From NCBI RefSeq assembly GCF_004120195.1, contig NZ_SCHN01000006.1:310001-374000 (forward strand): a stretch of 64,000 nt of DNA. Direction: 5' to 3'. Made by a program: the position numbers and the translations under genes. This DNA is from Enterovibrio baiacu. GTDB lineage: Bacteria > Pseudomonadota > Gammaproteobacteria > Enterobacterales > Vibrionaceae. Below are positions 27,629 through 36,837 of this stretch, in pieces; within the stretch, counting starts at the first letter, position 1; each line of letters starts with the position of its first letter. The notes under the pieces were generated by a model that was given only the letters and a program-made list of their open reading frames with translations, searched no databases and was not told the DNA's origin.

Positions 27629-27919
27629 TTATTCCTTTACTGGGTCCGTACGCAGCTTGTCCAGCTCTTGGCGTTGCTTGTTAACTTGTTTTCTCAATAC
27701 CGCTGTAGACATACGAGCTCGAAGGTAAAGCATGCCGCAGATCAGCCAACCGAGTGCAAAGCCAGTGCCAAACACCACACCCAGAAGCAATGATAATCTG
27801 AACTCTCCTTGCGCGACCAAATAGTTGAAGTTGACCACTTCTTGGTTTTGCGCGCCTAAGGCGAGTGTGATTAGGAAACACAGAACGAGTATTACGATAC
27901 CAATAATCTTCACAGTCAC
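27629..27919 (-). CDS. lapA: LPS assembly protein A (YciS, DUF1049)
   Basis: 96 aa inner-membrane protein with two helices: IIGIVILVLCFLITLALG (about 4-21) and LSLLLGVVFGTGFALGWLICG (about 43-63), then a charged coiled tail (TAVLRKQVNKQRQELDKL). Accompanies LapB. Starts about 110 bp downstream of ihfB's terminator, so it begins its own transcription unit. Confidence 0.92.
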   Translation of the reverse strand: MTVKIIGIVILVLCFLITLALGAQNQEVVNFNYLVAQGEFRLSLLLGVVFGTGFALGWLICGMLYLRARMSTAVLRKQVNKQRQELDKLRTDPVKE

Positions 27920-28032
27920 TCCCTCTTAAAATTCAGCCATCAGCGAATATCGAGAATAAGCCAATATCATCCGCCGCGCTATTTATGTGTGATTATGCAG
28001 TAATTTGGCTTGTCAGACCATTGTATTAGGCA

Positions 28033-28069
28033 TAAAAAAAACGGCATACGTATAGCATGCCGTTTTTTT
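28033..28069 (-). terminator. Terminator of ihfB
   Basis: AAACGGCATGC...GCATGCCGTTT-type stem (ACGGCATACG/TAGCATGCCGT in plus orientation) flanked by A7 and T7, 14 bp after the ihfB stop. Confidence 0.9.
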
Positions 28070-28082
28070 GTTCGAAAGCGAA

Positions 28083-28364
28083 TCAACCAAGGTTGACGCG
28101 ATCACGAAGCTCCTTGCCAGGTTTGAAGTGAGGAACGTATTTACCGTCCAACTCAACTTTGTCGCCAGTTTTTGGATTGCGTCCAACGCGAGGAGCGCGA
28201 TAGTGCAATGAGAAACTGCCGAAACCACGGATCTCGATTCGGTCACCCTCTTCGAGCGTAGTGGCCATGTGCTCAAGGATTTCCTTGATGGCATCTTCTA
28301 CCTGTTTGGCAGAAAGATGGGTTTGCTGACTGCACAGTCTTTCGATTAACTCAGACTTGGTCAT
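28083..28364 (-). CDS. ihfB: Integration host factor subunit beta
   Basis: 93 aa HU/IHF DNA-bending protein. IHF-beta features: [20 protein letters not shown], the body [20 protein letters not shown] with the intercalating arm NPKTGDKV, and C-terminal [15 protein letters not shown]. Forms a heterodimer with IhfA. Downstream of rpsA on the same strand, the conserved cmk-rpsA-ihfB order. Confidence 0.97.
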   Translation of the reverse strand: MTKSELIERLCSQQTHLSAKQVEDAIKEILEHMATTLEEGDRIEIRGFGSFSLHYRAPRVGRNPKTGDKVELDGKYVPHFKPGKELRDRVNLG

Positions 28365-28438
28365 GAATACCCCGCTTTTAGTAAGTTTCTCAACAGTATA
28401 AACATAGAGGGGGAATATTTCCCCCTCATTGCACTAAA

Positions 28439-30109
28439 TTATTCGCTTTTCGCAGCTTTGAAAGCATCTGCCATTGCGTTACCGAACGCAGCATCGTCTG
28501 CTTTGTTCAGAGTAGCCATAGCTTCTTGCTCGTCTGCTTCGTCTTTCGCGCGTACAGAAAGGTTGATTACGCGGTTCTTACGGTCAACACCGGTGAACTT
28601 CGCTTCAACTTCGTCGCCAACAGCAAGAACAAGAGTCGCATCTTCAACGCGGTCACGTGATGCTTCAGAAGCACGTAGGTAACCTTCAACGCCTTCGATT
28701 AGCTCAACAGTTGCGCCTTTCGCGTCAACAGCAGTTACTTTACCCGTTACGATGGTGCCTTTTTTGTTGTCAGCAACATAGTTGTTGAACGGGTCTTCTT
28801 CCATTTGCTTGATACCTAGTGAGATACGCTCACGCTCAGCATCAACCTGAAGAACTACTGCAGAGATTTCGTCGCCTTTCTTGAAGTCACGAACCGCTTC
28901 TTCGCCTGCAACATTCCAAGAAATGTCAGACAGGTGAACAAGACCGTCGATGCCGCCGTCTAGACCGATGAAGATACCGAAGTCAGTGATAGACTTGATC
29001 TTACCAGTTACACGGTCGCCCTTGTTTTGCATTTCTGCAAATGAGTTCCAAGGGTTCGCTTTACATTGCTTCAGACCTAGGCTGATGCGACGACGCTCTT
29101 CGTCGATGTCCAGAACCATAACTTCAACTTCGTCACCCACGTTAACAACTTTAGATGGGTGAATGTTTTTGTTAGTCCAGTCCATTTCAGAAACGTGTAC
29201 TAGACCTTCAACGCCTTCTTCGATTTCTACGAAGCAGCCGTAATCAGTTAGGTTAGTTACACGACCAGTTAGCTTGTGGCCTTCTGGGTAACGGTTAGCG
29301 ATTGCTACCCATGGATCTTCGCCAAGTTGCTTAAGACCTAGTGATACGCGAGTACGGTCACGGTCGAACTTAAGAACTTTAACCAGAATCTCGTCACCAA
29401 CGTTAACGATTTCTGATGGGTGCTTAACGCGTTTCCAAGCCATGTCAGTGATGTGAAGCAGGCCGTCAACACCGCCTAGATCTACGAATGCACCGTAGTC
29501 AGTCAGGTTCTTAACGATACCTTTAACTTCCATACCTTCTTGCAGAGAAGCAAGCAGTTCATCACGCTCAACGCTGTTTTCAGATTCGATAACAGCACGA
29601 CGAGAAACAACAACGTTGTTGCGCTTCTGGTCTAGCTTGATAACTTTGAACTCCAGCTCTTTGCCTTCCAGGTGAGCAGTGTCACGAACTGGACGAACGT
29701 CAACCAGTGAACCAGGTAGGAACGCACGGATGCCGTTAAGCTCAACAGTGAAACCGCCTTTAACTTTACCGTTGATAACACCGATAACAGTTTCAGCTTC
29801 TTCGTAAGCTTTCTCCAGTTGGATCCAAGCTTCATGACGTTTCGCTTTTTCACGAGACAGTTGAGTTTCACCGAAACCGTCTTCGATCGCGTCTAGAGCT
29901 ACGTCAACTTCAGCGCCAACTTCGATCTCTAGCTCGCCAGCAGCGTTTTTGAACTGCTCAGCAGGGATAGAAGATTCTGATTTCAGGCCAGCGTCAACTA
30001 GAACGTAACCGTTCTCGATAGCTACAACAGTACCTTTAACGATGGCACCTGGGCGGGTTTCTAGCTCTTTAAGAGACTCTTCAAAGAGTGAAGCAAAAGA
30101 TTCAGTCAT
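28439..30109 (-). CDS. rpsA: 30S ribosomal protein S1
   Basis: 556 aa with six S1/OB-fold repeats; for example [38 protein letters not shown] and [18 protein letters not shown] mark repeats 3-5. S1 binds mRNA leaders on the 30S subunit. ATG 30109 ([20 protein letters not shown]) aligns with E. coli; an upstream in-frame codon would add five residues. The ribosome site is very weak (GAAGATCAAATTA), as in E. coli rpsA, where S1 regulates its own translation. Confidence 0.98.
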   Translation of the reverse strand: MTESFASLFEESLKELETRPGAIVKGTVVAIENGYVLVDAGLKSESSIPAEQFKNAAGELEIEVGAEVDVALDAIEDGFGETQLSREKAKRHEAWIQLEKAYEEAETVIGVINGKVKGGFTVELNGIRAFLPGSLVDVRPVRDTAHLEGKELEFKVIKLDQKRNNVVVSRRAVIESENSVERDELLASLQEGMEVKGIVKNLTDYGAFVDLGGVDGLLHITDMAWKRVKHPSEIVNVGDEILVKVLKFDRDRTRVSLGLKQLGEDPWVAIANRYPEGHKLTGRVTNLTDYGCFVEIEEGVEGLVHVSEMDWTNKNIHPSKVVNVGDEVEVMVLDIDEERRRISLGLKQCKANPWNSFAEMQNKGDRVTGKIKSITDFGIFIGLDGGIDGLVHLSDISWNVAGEEAVRDFKKGDEISAVVLQVDAERERISLGIKQMEEDPFNNYVADNKKGTIVTGKVTAVDAKGATVELIEGVEGYLRASEASRDRVEDATLVLAVGDEVEAKFTGVDRKNRVINLSVRAKDEADEQEAMATLNKADDAAFGNAMADAFKAAKSE

Positions 30110-30211
30110 TAATTTGATCTTCAATTATTTAAACGTCCACGGGTATCCTACCGCGTGGGGTTGATATTAATGTCGGTCATCATCCTTGCGACCAACGGCT
30201 TTGCCGCTACT

Positions 30212-30898
30212 TCAAGAAGTAACGGTAAATTTACTTTCAATATAGGACAAAGCTTGCTCGAGCACCTGCTCAATGTTGAGAGAGGTTGAATCTAGCAATA
30301 GTGCATCGTCCGCGGGACGTAATGGCGCGACTGCGCGGTTGCGATCTCGGTCATCACGTTCCTGAATTTCGTTCAAAAGGCGGTCAAAGTTAACATCTAA
30401 CCCCTTTAGTTGCAACTGGTTCATGCGGCGAGTGGCGCGCTCTTCAGCACTTGCATCAAGGAAGATTTTCACTTCTGCTTTAGGAAAAACCACTGTGCCC
30501 ATATCGCGACCATCAGCAACCAAACCTGGCGCTTCTGCAAATGCGCGTTGACGGCGCAGCAATGCTTCACGAACACGTGGCAATGCCGCCACTTTTGACG
30601 CGGCCATGCCTGTTTCTTCTTTGCGCAATTCGCTAGAGACGTCTTCGCCTTCTAGGATCACTTTGACAAGCTCCCCTTCCGCTTTAAATTGCACATCAAG
30701 GTGCGCAGCCAGAGGCACTAACGCATCTTCAGATTCAGGATCGACACCGTGGTGAATAGCCGCCAGCGCAAGCACGCGATAAATCGCGCCAGAGTCCAGC
30801 AGATGCCAGCCCAGCTTCTCCGCCAATAGCATACAAAGAGTTCCTTTTCCGGCTCCACTTGGGCCATCAACGGTAATTACAGGCGCTTGGGTAGACAT
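30212..30898 (-). CDS. cmk: Cytidylate kinase
   Basis: 228 aa. Phosphorylates CMP and dCMP. P-loop [20 protein letters not shown] at residue 11, [13 protein letters not shown], the NMP-binding [13 protein letters not shown] and the lid [16 protein letters not shown]. Start ATG 30898 has GGAG seven bases upstream, which rules against the TTG at 30910. Precedes rpsA as in E. coli. Confidence 0.97.
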   Translation of the reverse strand: MSTQAPVITVDGPSGAGKGTLCMLLAEKLGWHLLDSGAIYRVLALAAIHHGVDPESEDALVPLAAHLDVQFKAEGELVKVILEGEDVSSELRKEETGMAASKVAALPRVREALLRRQRAFAEAPGLVADGRDMGTVVFPKAEVKIFLDASAEERATRRMNQLQLKGLDVNFDRLLNEIQERDDRDRNRAVAPLRPADDALLLDSTSLNIEQVLEQALSYIESKFTVTS

Positions 30899-31007
30899 TC
30901 TTTTCTCCAAATCATTTACGTTCAGAATAGGTTAGCAGAGCATCAACAGATGCAGCACCAAGTACCTACTCCGAAGAATCGGGGGCGTATTATAAGGAAA
31001 CTAGGAC

Positions 31008-31039
31008 AAAAAAAACAGGCCAGCTGTAAACTGACCTGC
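31008..31039 (-). terminator. Terminator of aroA
   Basis: CAGGTCAG (minus strand) pairs with CTGGCCTG around a short loop, followed by eight T; 27 bp after the aroA stop. Confidence 0.85.
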
Positions 31040-31065
31040 TCTCAATTTTATTACACGCTGTTGCG

Positions 31066-32349
31066 TTATCTTTCCGCCAACCCTTCAAGCTTCTCGAAAT
31101 AGTCAGGGAAGGTTTTCGAGGTGCATTTCGGGTCATTAATTGTCACGGGAGTGTCGCTTAATGCAACCAGAGAAAAACACATCGCCATGCGGTGATCATC
31201 ATAGGTGTCAATGGCTGCGTGCTGAAGGTTATCCGTCGGCGTGATGGTGATGTAATCTTCACCCTCTTCGACTTCCGCACCCACTTTGCGTAGCTCCGTC
31301 GCCATTGCCGCAAGTCGATCCGTTTCTTTCACTCGCCAGTTGTAAACATTGCGAATCGCCGTAGTGCCCTTGGCGAACAGCGCTGTCGTCGCGATGGTCA
31401 TGGCAGCATCTGGAATGTGGTTAAAATCTAAATCCACTGCATTCAGCGTTCCGCAACGAGCAATCACATAGTCATCGCCCCATTCGATATCTGCGCCCAT
31501 CGCAGCAAGTGCATCTGCAAATTGAACATCACCTTGAATGCTCTTTTTACCAATGCCCGTCACTTTCACTTCGCCGCCTTTAATGGCTGCAGCAGCAAGG
31601 AAATATGACGCAGATGAGGCATCGCCTTCGACCAAAAAGTCACCAGGGGCTTGATAGGTTTGGTTGCCCTTCACCTTGAAGACTTGATAGTTGCCGTTTT
31701 CAACCGACACACCAAATTGCGCCATGATGTGCAGCGTAATGTCGATGTAAGGCTTGGAAACCAAATCGCCTTTAATATGAATCTCGGTGTCACCACTGAA
31801 CAACGGTGCTGTCATCAAAAAGGCAGTCAAAAACTGACTTGAGATAGAGCCGTCAATCTCAACGCGTCCACCCGCGATCTCACGACCGACAATTTTCAGC
31901 GGTGGGTAGTTTTCATTTTCGAGATAAGTGACGTCTGCCCCCACGGTTTTAAGCGCTTCGACCAAGTGGCCGATAGGACGCTCTTTCATGCGCGGCTCGC
32001 CAGTTAAGACGTATTCGCCTTTACCCAGACACAGCGCTGCAGCAAGGGGACGCATTGCGGTTCCCGCATTGCCAAGGAACAGCTCCATAGATTCAGACGT
32101 AGTAAATGCACCGCCTAAGCCGACAACTTCACATTCTGTTTTGTCATCTGACAAACGGTAGGTAACACCCAATTTAGCCAGTGCTGTCAGCATGTGGCGA
32201 ATGTCGTCGCTATCGAGAAGATTGGTTAGGCGGGTGGTTCCGTTGGCAAGTGCTGCCAATAGCAGTGCACGGTTAGACACACTTTTTGAACCAGGAAGAT
32301 TAACGGTGCCGTTAATCTTAGAAATAGGTTGTAACGTCAATTGCTCCAT
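31066..32349 (-). CDS. aroA: 3-phosphoshikimate 1-carboxyvinyltransferase (EPSP synthase)
   Basis: 427 aa. Joins shikimate-3-phosphate and PEP in aromatic amino acid synthesis. Motifs [18 protein letters not shown] (substrate Lys at 22), [17 protein letters not shown] (class I EPSPS glyphosate-site region with the standard NAGTAMRP), [14 protein letters not shown], and the C-terminal [12 protein letters not shown]. The NAGTAMRP motif is unaltered. Confidence 0.97.
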   Translation of the reverse strand: MEQLTLQPISKINGTVNLPGSKSVSNRALLLAALANGTTRLTNLLDSDDIRHMLTALAKLGVTYRLSDDKTECEVVGLGGAFTTSESMELFLGNAGTAMRPLAAALCLGKGEYVLTGEPRMKERPIGHLVEALKTVGADVTYLENENYPPLKIVGREIAGGRVEIDGSISSQFLTAFLMTAPLFSGDTEIHIKGDLVSKPYIDITLHIMAQFGVSVENGNYQVFKVKGNQTYQAPGDFLVEGDASSASYFLAAAAIKGGEVKVTGIGKKSIQGDVQFADALAAMGADIEWGDDYVIARCGTLNAVDLDFNHIPDAAMTIATTALFAKGTTAIRNVYNWRVKETDRLAAMATELRKVGAEVEEGEDYITITPTDNLQHAAIDTYDDHRMAMCFSLVALSDTPVTINDPKCTSKTFPDYFEKLEGLAER

Positions 32350-32391
32350 CTGAACTTCTGAGATCCTTTATTTTTCGTACTATGAGAGTAA

Positions 32392-32427
32392 CGAAAAAGC
32401 AGCCGAGGGGCTACCCCCAGCTGCTCG
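32392..32427 (-). terminator. Terminator of the pentapeptide/K+-channel gene
   Basis: GCAGC-TG-GGGG pairs with CCCC-TCG-GCTGC on the minus strand around TAG, followed by TTTTT; 38 bp after the stop of the upstream gene. Confidence 0.85.
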
Positions 32428-32464
32428 GATGTTTCGTTTTACTGCTTTTCAGAATGATTTGCAG

Positions 32465-33592
32465 CTAACGCGTCATTTTCTTAACAAACACCACCACGAA
32501 GAGTGCGATAGTAAAACTGCCCGTAAATGCTTCGGTGGCAGCCACCAATCTCGACATGCCAATGGGAATAAAATCCCCGTACCCTAAGGTGGTAAAGGTG
32601 ACGACACTGTAATAAAGACAATCAGAAAACGCCCAGAAGTTGTCTGCGAACGTTTGTTGTGCAGAATACGCAACGGTTTCGCCCGCAAATTGTATTCCCA
32701 TGTAGAAGTAGATAATCGCACACCACAGAATCAGTGCTAACGAAAAGAAGATAACGCGGATAGGGCTTTCACCGTAACCACAGAATAAATCAACGGTTTT
32801 TGACATGGCGCGCTGAGTGGAAAACATTGGCATTTGGAAGCGACGCATTGTGAGTTCTTTTTGTAAAAAATATCCCGCCATCGTAAAGATGCCCTGCGCT
32901 TCGGATGCTTTGCGTAAATCACGATAGATCTCTTCTGATTGCTCATAGAGATCGAGGGCTTTCTCTAAATCTCCTTGCCGTTCGGCAACCCTACCTTCCG
33001 ATTCTTGTTGGAGTAACGTCCCGATTTTAATGTTATCTATTTTGGTATCGGTGAGTTTTACGCCCAAAAGGTTACAGTTGATAAAACTTGCGCAATGAAT
33101 GTTTGCATCATGTAAGTCCGCCTTCATCAAACTGCCGTTATCAAACTTTGCGTTGAACAGATGTGCATTCGTCATGTTCGAGCGGTAAAAATTTGCATAA
33201 CTCAGATCATAGCCGCCGCCCGGCCCGTGCCGAACTAAATTCACGTCTTGCAAATCCGCGCGCTTAACAATGATGCCGCGTAGTTGCCCCCCTTGTTTTG
33301 CGAAGGCTTCGAGTCGCGCTTTGATGTCTTCTTGGTCTCTGGGCTGATTTTCATCATGCCAAAAACAAAAACCTGATTCCCCTGCGACCTCAGAGCAGAC
33401 GTGCTCCTTGCCATCAGGATCGAGATACTGGCATGTATGGTGATGGGATTCTGGATTTTCACTGGTGTCCAACGGCGAGCTATCCGATGAGATAGAGCCG
33501 CTATTTTCGGGGGAAACTTGCGTTTGACTAGATGTAGAATCTGACACAATGGCTGCTCCTTTTTCTTGAGCAGCTTCAGAACGGTTTGACAT
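32465..33592 (-). CDS. Pentapeptide-repeat protein fused to a two-helix potassium channel
   Basis: 375 aa. Four parts: a Ser/Gln-rich low-complexity N-terminus (about 1-50); a cluster C-x11-C-x9-C-x2-H (CQYLDPDGKEHV...FCFWHDENQ, about 54-80) that could bind a metal; pentapeptide repeats (about 105-185, e.g. YDLSYANFYRSNMTNAHLF, SLMKADLHDANIHCASF); a helical linker (LEKALDLYEQSEEIYRDLRK); and a C-terminal channel with two membrane helices around the selectivity filter TTLGYGDF, which specifies K+. Related fusions occur in marine gammaproteobacteria (Ion_trans_2 family). The cytoplasmic repeats probably gate or anchor the channel; ligand unknown. Confidence 0.88.
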   Translation of the reverse strand: MSNRSEAAQEKGAAIVSDSTSSQTQVSPENSGSISSDSSPLDTSENPESHHHTCQYLDPDGKEHVCSEVAGESGFCFWHDENQPRDQEDIKARLEAFAKQGGQLRGIIVKRADLQDVNLVRHGPGGGYDLSYANFYRSNMTNAHLFNAKFDNGSLMKADLHDANIHCASFINCNLLGVKLTDTKIDNIKIGTLLQQESEGRVAERQGDLEKALDLYEQSEEIYRDLRKASEAQGIFTMAGYFLQKELTMRRFQMPMFSTQRAMSKTVDLFCGYGESPIRVIFFSLALILWCAIIYFYMGIQFAGETVAYSAQQTFADNFWAFSDCLYYSVVTFTTLGYGDFIPIGMSRLVAATEAFTGSFTIALFVVVFVKKMTR

Positions 33593-33667
33593 AACTGCAC
33601 CTCCAACTTTCTCAGTATAGAAACAAGAGGTGAGAATTGAGACAAATCAACGCCATTGAGTGCATAT

Positions 33668-33738
33668 AAAAAGGCGACGCGTTGAAGTAACAGACTGGCT
33701 ACTTCAACAAACGCCACACAGTGCACGTCGCTTTTTTG
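33668..33738 (-). terminator. Compound hairpin downstream of xanP
   Basis: An outer stem GCGACG/CGTCGC with flanking A and T runs encloses a second perfect stem GTTGAAGTA (33681-33689)/TACTTCAAC (33700-33708). It overlaps the xanP 3' flank and probably terminates xanP; the enclosed stem is unusual for a simple terminator. Confidence 0.6.
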
Positions 33739-33753
33739 CAGTTTGACGCGCGC

Positions 33754-35133
33754 TTAATCGTCTTTATGTTCTTGTGGCAGCACAAGATTCAAGATGATGG
33801 CGGTAATACCACCCGCCGCCATGCCGGAAGAAAGAATGTTGCGGATCCACTCTGGCATAAATTGAAGGATTTCTGGTTTCTGCGCGATGCCCAATCCCAT
33901 TGAGAACGACAGCGCCATGATCAGGATCGCTCGGCGGTTCAACTCACAACGCGAAATGATACGGATCCCCGATGCGGCAATCGTACCGAACATCACAATG
34001 GTTGCCCCACCTAAGACAGGTTCAGGGATGAGCTGAACCAAGGTTGCTACACCAGGGAGCAAGCCCAGCAGCACCAACATTCCCGCAATGAAGTAACCAA
34101 TGTAGCGACTCGCCACACCCGTAAGCTGGATGATGCCGTTGTTCTGACTAAAGGTGGAGTTCGGGAAGCTGTTCAATACCGCCGCCAACGCAGAGTTCAC
34201 ACCATCAGCCAACACGCCACCTTTGATACGTTTCATGTAAATTGGTCCAGAAACTGGCTGCTCGGAGGTTTCCGATGTCGCGGTAATATCACCAATCGCT
34301 TCCAAGGACGTCACCAAGAACACGATGACAAGTGGGATCAGCAAACCCCAATCAAACGACAAGCCATATTGCATTGGCTGAGGAATCGCAATCCATTCGA
34401 CATTTTCTGCCGGCGATGTGTTTACCATGCCAAAGAAGAACGCAACCAAGGTCCCTGATGCCATAGCAATTACGATGGAAGATACACGAAGGTAAGGATT
34501 ATCAATGCGGTTAAGCAGCACAATCACACCCAGCACCGTCCCCGCAAGGGTCAAGTTCTCAAGGCTACCGAAAGTGCCGTTTTCGATCGCTGCATAACCA
34601 CCGCCCATCGACGTTAAGCCGACTTGAATAAGCGTCAAACCAATCAAGGTCACGACAATGCCTGACACTAACGGCGTGATCACGCGCTGTGCATGCTCAA
34701 GAACGCGCGAAAGCAGTACTTCTGCCATGGCTGCAACCATGATGGTGCCGAAAATCGCTGCCATCATGGTTTCCACGCTCGCACCACCCGCTTTCATCGC
34801 AAGGCCTGTACCAATAATGGGGCCAAGAAAATTAAAGCTCGTCCCTTGAATGGAAAGCAAACCAGAACCCAGTGGGCCGATGGTACGGATCTGGATAAAC
34901 GACGCTAACCCCGACGCAAAAAGAGACATGCTGACTATGGTGTTGGTGTCTGACGCTGGCAACCCTAACGCTTGGCAGATAATAAGAGACGGCGTAACCA
35001 CGGCAACGAACATCGCAAGCAAGTGCTGAACAGCAGCGAAAAGTGTTTGTGGTAGCGGTGGCTTGTCATCAAGACGATAAACAAGTTCAGAATTTCTAAC
35101 GGGCGCATCATTCGAAGACTGGGAAACACTCAT
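33754..35133 (-). CDS. xanP: NCS2 family xanthine permease, XanP-like
   Basis: 459 aa, 14-helix NCS2 (nucleobase:cation symporter-2) transporter. The family signature [17 protein letters not shown] is near residue 330, with the purine-type [11 protein letters not shown] before it. E. coli XanP is 463 aa and shares these. It most likely imports xanthine with protons; UraA- or UacT-like specificity is less likely from the motif but not excluded. A PurR-type box upstream supports purine control. Single gene. Confidence 0.88.
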   Translation of the reverse strand: MSVSQSSNDAPVRNSELVYRLDDKPPLPQTLFAAVQHLLAMFVAVVTPSLIICQALGLPASDTNTIVSMSLFASGLASFIQIRTIGPLGSGLLSIQGTSFNFLGPIIGTGLAMKAGGASVETMMAAIFGTIMVAAMAEVLLSRVLEHAQRVITPLVSGIVVTLIGLTLIQVGLTSMGGGYAAIENGTFGSLENLTLAGTVLGVIVLLNRIDNPYLRVSSIVIAMASGTLVAFFFGMVNTSPAENVEWIAIPQPMQYGLSFDWGLLIPLVIVFLVTSLEAIGDITATSETSEQPVSGPIYMKRIKGGVLADGVNSALAAVLNSFPNSTFSQNNGIIQLTGVASRYIGYFIAGMLVLLGLLPGVATLVQLIPEPVLGGATIVMFGTIAASGIRIISRCELNRRAILIMALSFSMGLGIAQKPEILQFMPEWIRNILSSGMAAGGITAIILNLVLPQEHKDD

Positions 35134-35294
35134 ACAACTCTACCTTTGAAGGTGGGACATTCACTATTACGCTGAATGGGTAATAGGCCCGACAGGTATC
35201 TTGCTCTGTGATTGCTGTTACTCAGAACACCTGAAAGGATAAACGTCTGATGTGAAGGAAATTTCGCGTCATTCTATAGTCAGAAAACAAAATA

Positions 35295-35308
35295 GCAAAC
35301 GTTTGCGC
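35295..35308. promoter_or_regulatory. PurR-type box upstream of xanP
   Basis: GCAAACGTTTGCGC matches the PurR consensus ACGCAAACGTTTGCGT over its whole central palindrome. It lies about 165 bp upstream of the xanP start. Confidence 0.8.
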
Positions 35309-35403
35309 AAGCATCGGAGCACAAGTGCTCACCGCGTAATCAATCGTTAATATCTTGTGGTAAAAAGGTGGGGTATTTGATCGCGTAGCGACGTTACTGG
35401 CAC

Positions 35404-35429
35404 AAAAAAGCCGTCTTTCGACGGCTTTT
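35404..35429 (-). terminator. Terminator of serC
   Basis: AAAAGCCGTCGAAAGACGGCTTTTTTG on the minus strand, 26 bp after the serC stop. Confidence 0.92.
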
Positions 35430-35454
35430 CTTTCGTTAGGCTGCGAATGGTCGC

Positions 35455-36537
35455 TTAGGCATTTTTTGCTTCAAATGCTTTCATGAAAGCTACCAGCGCT
35501 TGCACACCTTCCAACGACATCGCGTTATAAATAGACGCACGCATGCCGCCCACTTCACGGTGACCTTTCAGTGCAACCAAACCTTGTGCTGCCGCTTCTT
35601 CTAGGAAAGCAGCATCTAGTTCAGGATTAGCAAGCTGGAAAGGTACATTCATTAGAGAGCGGTTATTTTCATGAATGTTATTCACATAGAAGCTTGATTC
35701 ATCAATACAGCTGTAAAGCAGCGCCGCTTTCTCTTCGTTCTTAACGCGCATTGCTTCAACACCGCCTTGCGCCAGAAGCCATTTGTACACTTCTCCTGCA
35801 AGGTACCAACCAAATGTTGGCGGCGTGTTGAACATAGATTCTTTATCCACCAACGTGGTGTAATTCAGAATGTTCGGTAGAAACTCTTTCGCTTTGCCCA
35901 GCAGATCATCACGCACGATCACCAAGGTAATACCAGCAGGACCAATGTTCTTCTGTGCGCCCGCGTAAATCACACCGTATTTTGATACGTCGATTGGACG
36001 AGACAGAATGGTAGACGACATGTCAGCGACGATCGGCTTGTTCGTTTCTGGCAAATCGCGAATTTCAATACCATCGATCGTTTCGTTCGGGCAGAAGTGC
36101 ACATAGGCTGCATCTGAACTCAATTTCCAATCTTTCGCGGGTAATACAGCGCGCTTACCGTCAATGGTCGTCAGCACATTCACGACGTGCGGGGTGCAAT
36201 ATTTCTTTGCTTCTTTAACGGCACTGTTTGCCCAGAAGCCAGCATCAATGTAATCGGCAATGGTATTGCTGCCCAGCAAGTTCATTGGCACAGCAGCAAA
36301 TTGCGCGCGCGCCCCACCCTGACAATACAGGATGTGGTAATTCTCTGGGATAGAAAGTAATTCACGCAGATTTTTCTCTGCATCTGCCACTACCGCTAAA
36401 AACTCTTTGCTGCGGTGGGAAATTTCCATGACGGAAGAGCCAATGCCATTCCAATTCACTAACTCAGATTGAACGTTTGCTAAGACTTCTTGTGGCAACA
36501 TCGCGGGGCCAGCTGAGAAGTTGTATACCTTTTCCAT
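35455..36537 (-). CDS. serC: Phosphoserine aminotransferase
   Basis: 360 aa (E. coli 362). PLP enzyme of serine and pyridoxine synthesis. Starts [18 protein letters not shown]-binding region [13 protein letters not shown] near 75; Schiff-base lysine in [16 protein letters not shown] near 197; C-terminal [17 protein letters not shown] reject the upstream in-frame start because the extra residues do not match the family and AGGAG lies between. Downstream of gyrA on the same strand, separated by the gyrA terminator. Confidence 0.97.
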   Translation of the reverse strand: MEKVYNFSAGPAMLPQEVLANVQSELVNWNGIGSSVMEISHRSKEFLAVVADAEKNLRELLSIPENYHILYCQGGARAQFAAVPMNLLGSNTIADYIDAGFWANSAVKEAKKYCTPHVVNVLTTIDGKRAVLPAKDWKLSSDAAYVHFCPNETIDGIEIRDLPETNKPIVADMSSTILSRPIDVSKYGVIYAGAQKNIGPAGITLVIVRDDLLGKAKEFLPNILNYTTLVDKESMFNTPPTFGWYLAGEVYKWLLAQGGVEAMRVKNEEKAALLYSCIDESSFYVNNIHENNRSLMNVPFQLANPELDAAFLEEAAAQGLVALKGHREVGGMRASIYNAMSLEGVQALVAFMKAFEAKNA

Positions 36538-36783
36538 GATTATTGAATGCTCCTGCGTTACATCGCGAGACTGTAGCGTTTCCAAATACAATTGGATTAT
36601 CCCTGAACCCAAATCGCGCCCTCTGCGCGGTCGTCGGAAACACTAGAAGAAAAATATGTTTCATCACCTTACCACCGTAATTGAAACGAGAAAAGCGGGA
36701 CAAACGTGGCTTACACACAAACAGCACGAAGATGCGCGATTCACGCTTAGACAGGCGATTTAGGCATCAATAATGACGGGCAT

Positions 36784-36812
36784 AAAAAAACGCAGCGAAT
36801 GCTGCGTTTTTA
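36784..36812 (-). terminator. Terminator of gyrA
   Basis: AAAAACGCAGC-ATTC-GCTGCGTTTTTTT on the minus strand, 26 bp after the gyrA stop. Confidence 0.93.
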
Positions 36813-36837
36813 TTAGGCGCTAATAAAAGCGTGAAGA

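Noticed and set aside
31066-32349. aroA considered as a glyphosate-insensitive variant
   Set aside because: The NAGTAMRP motif of sensitive class I enzymes is unchanged.
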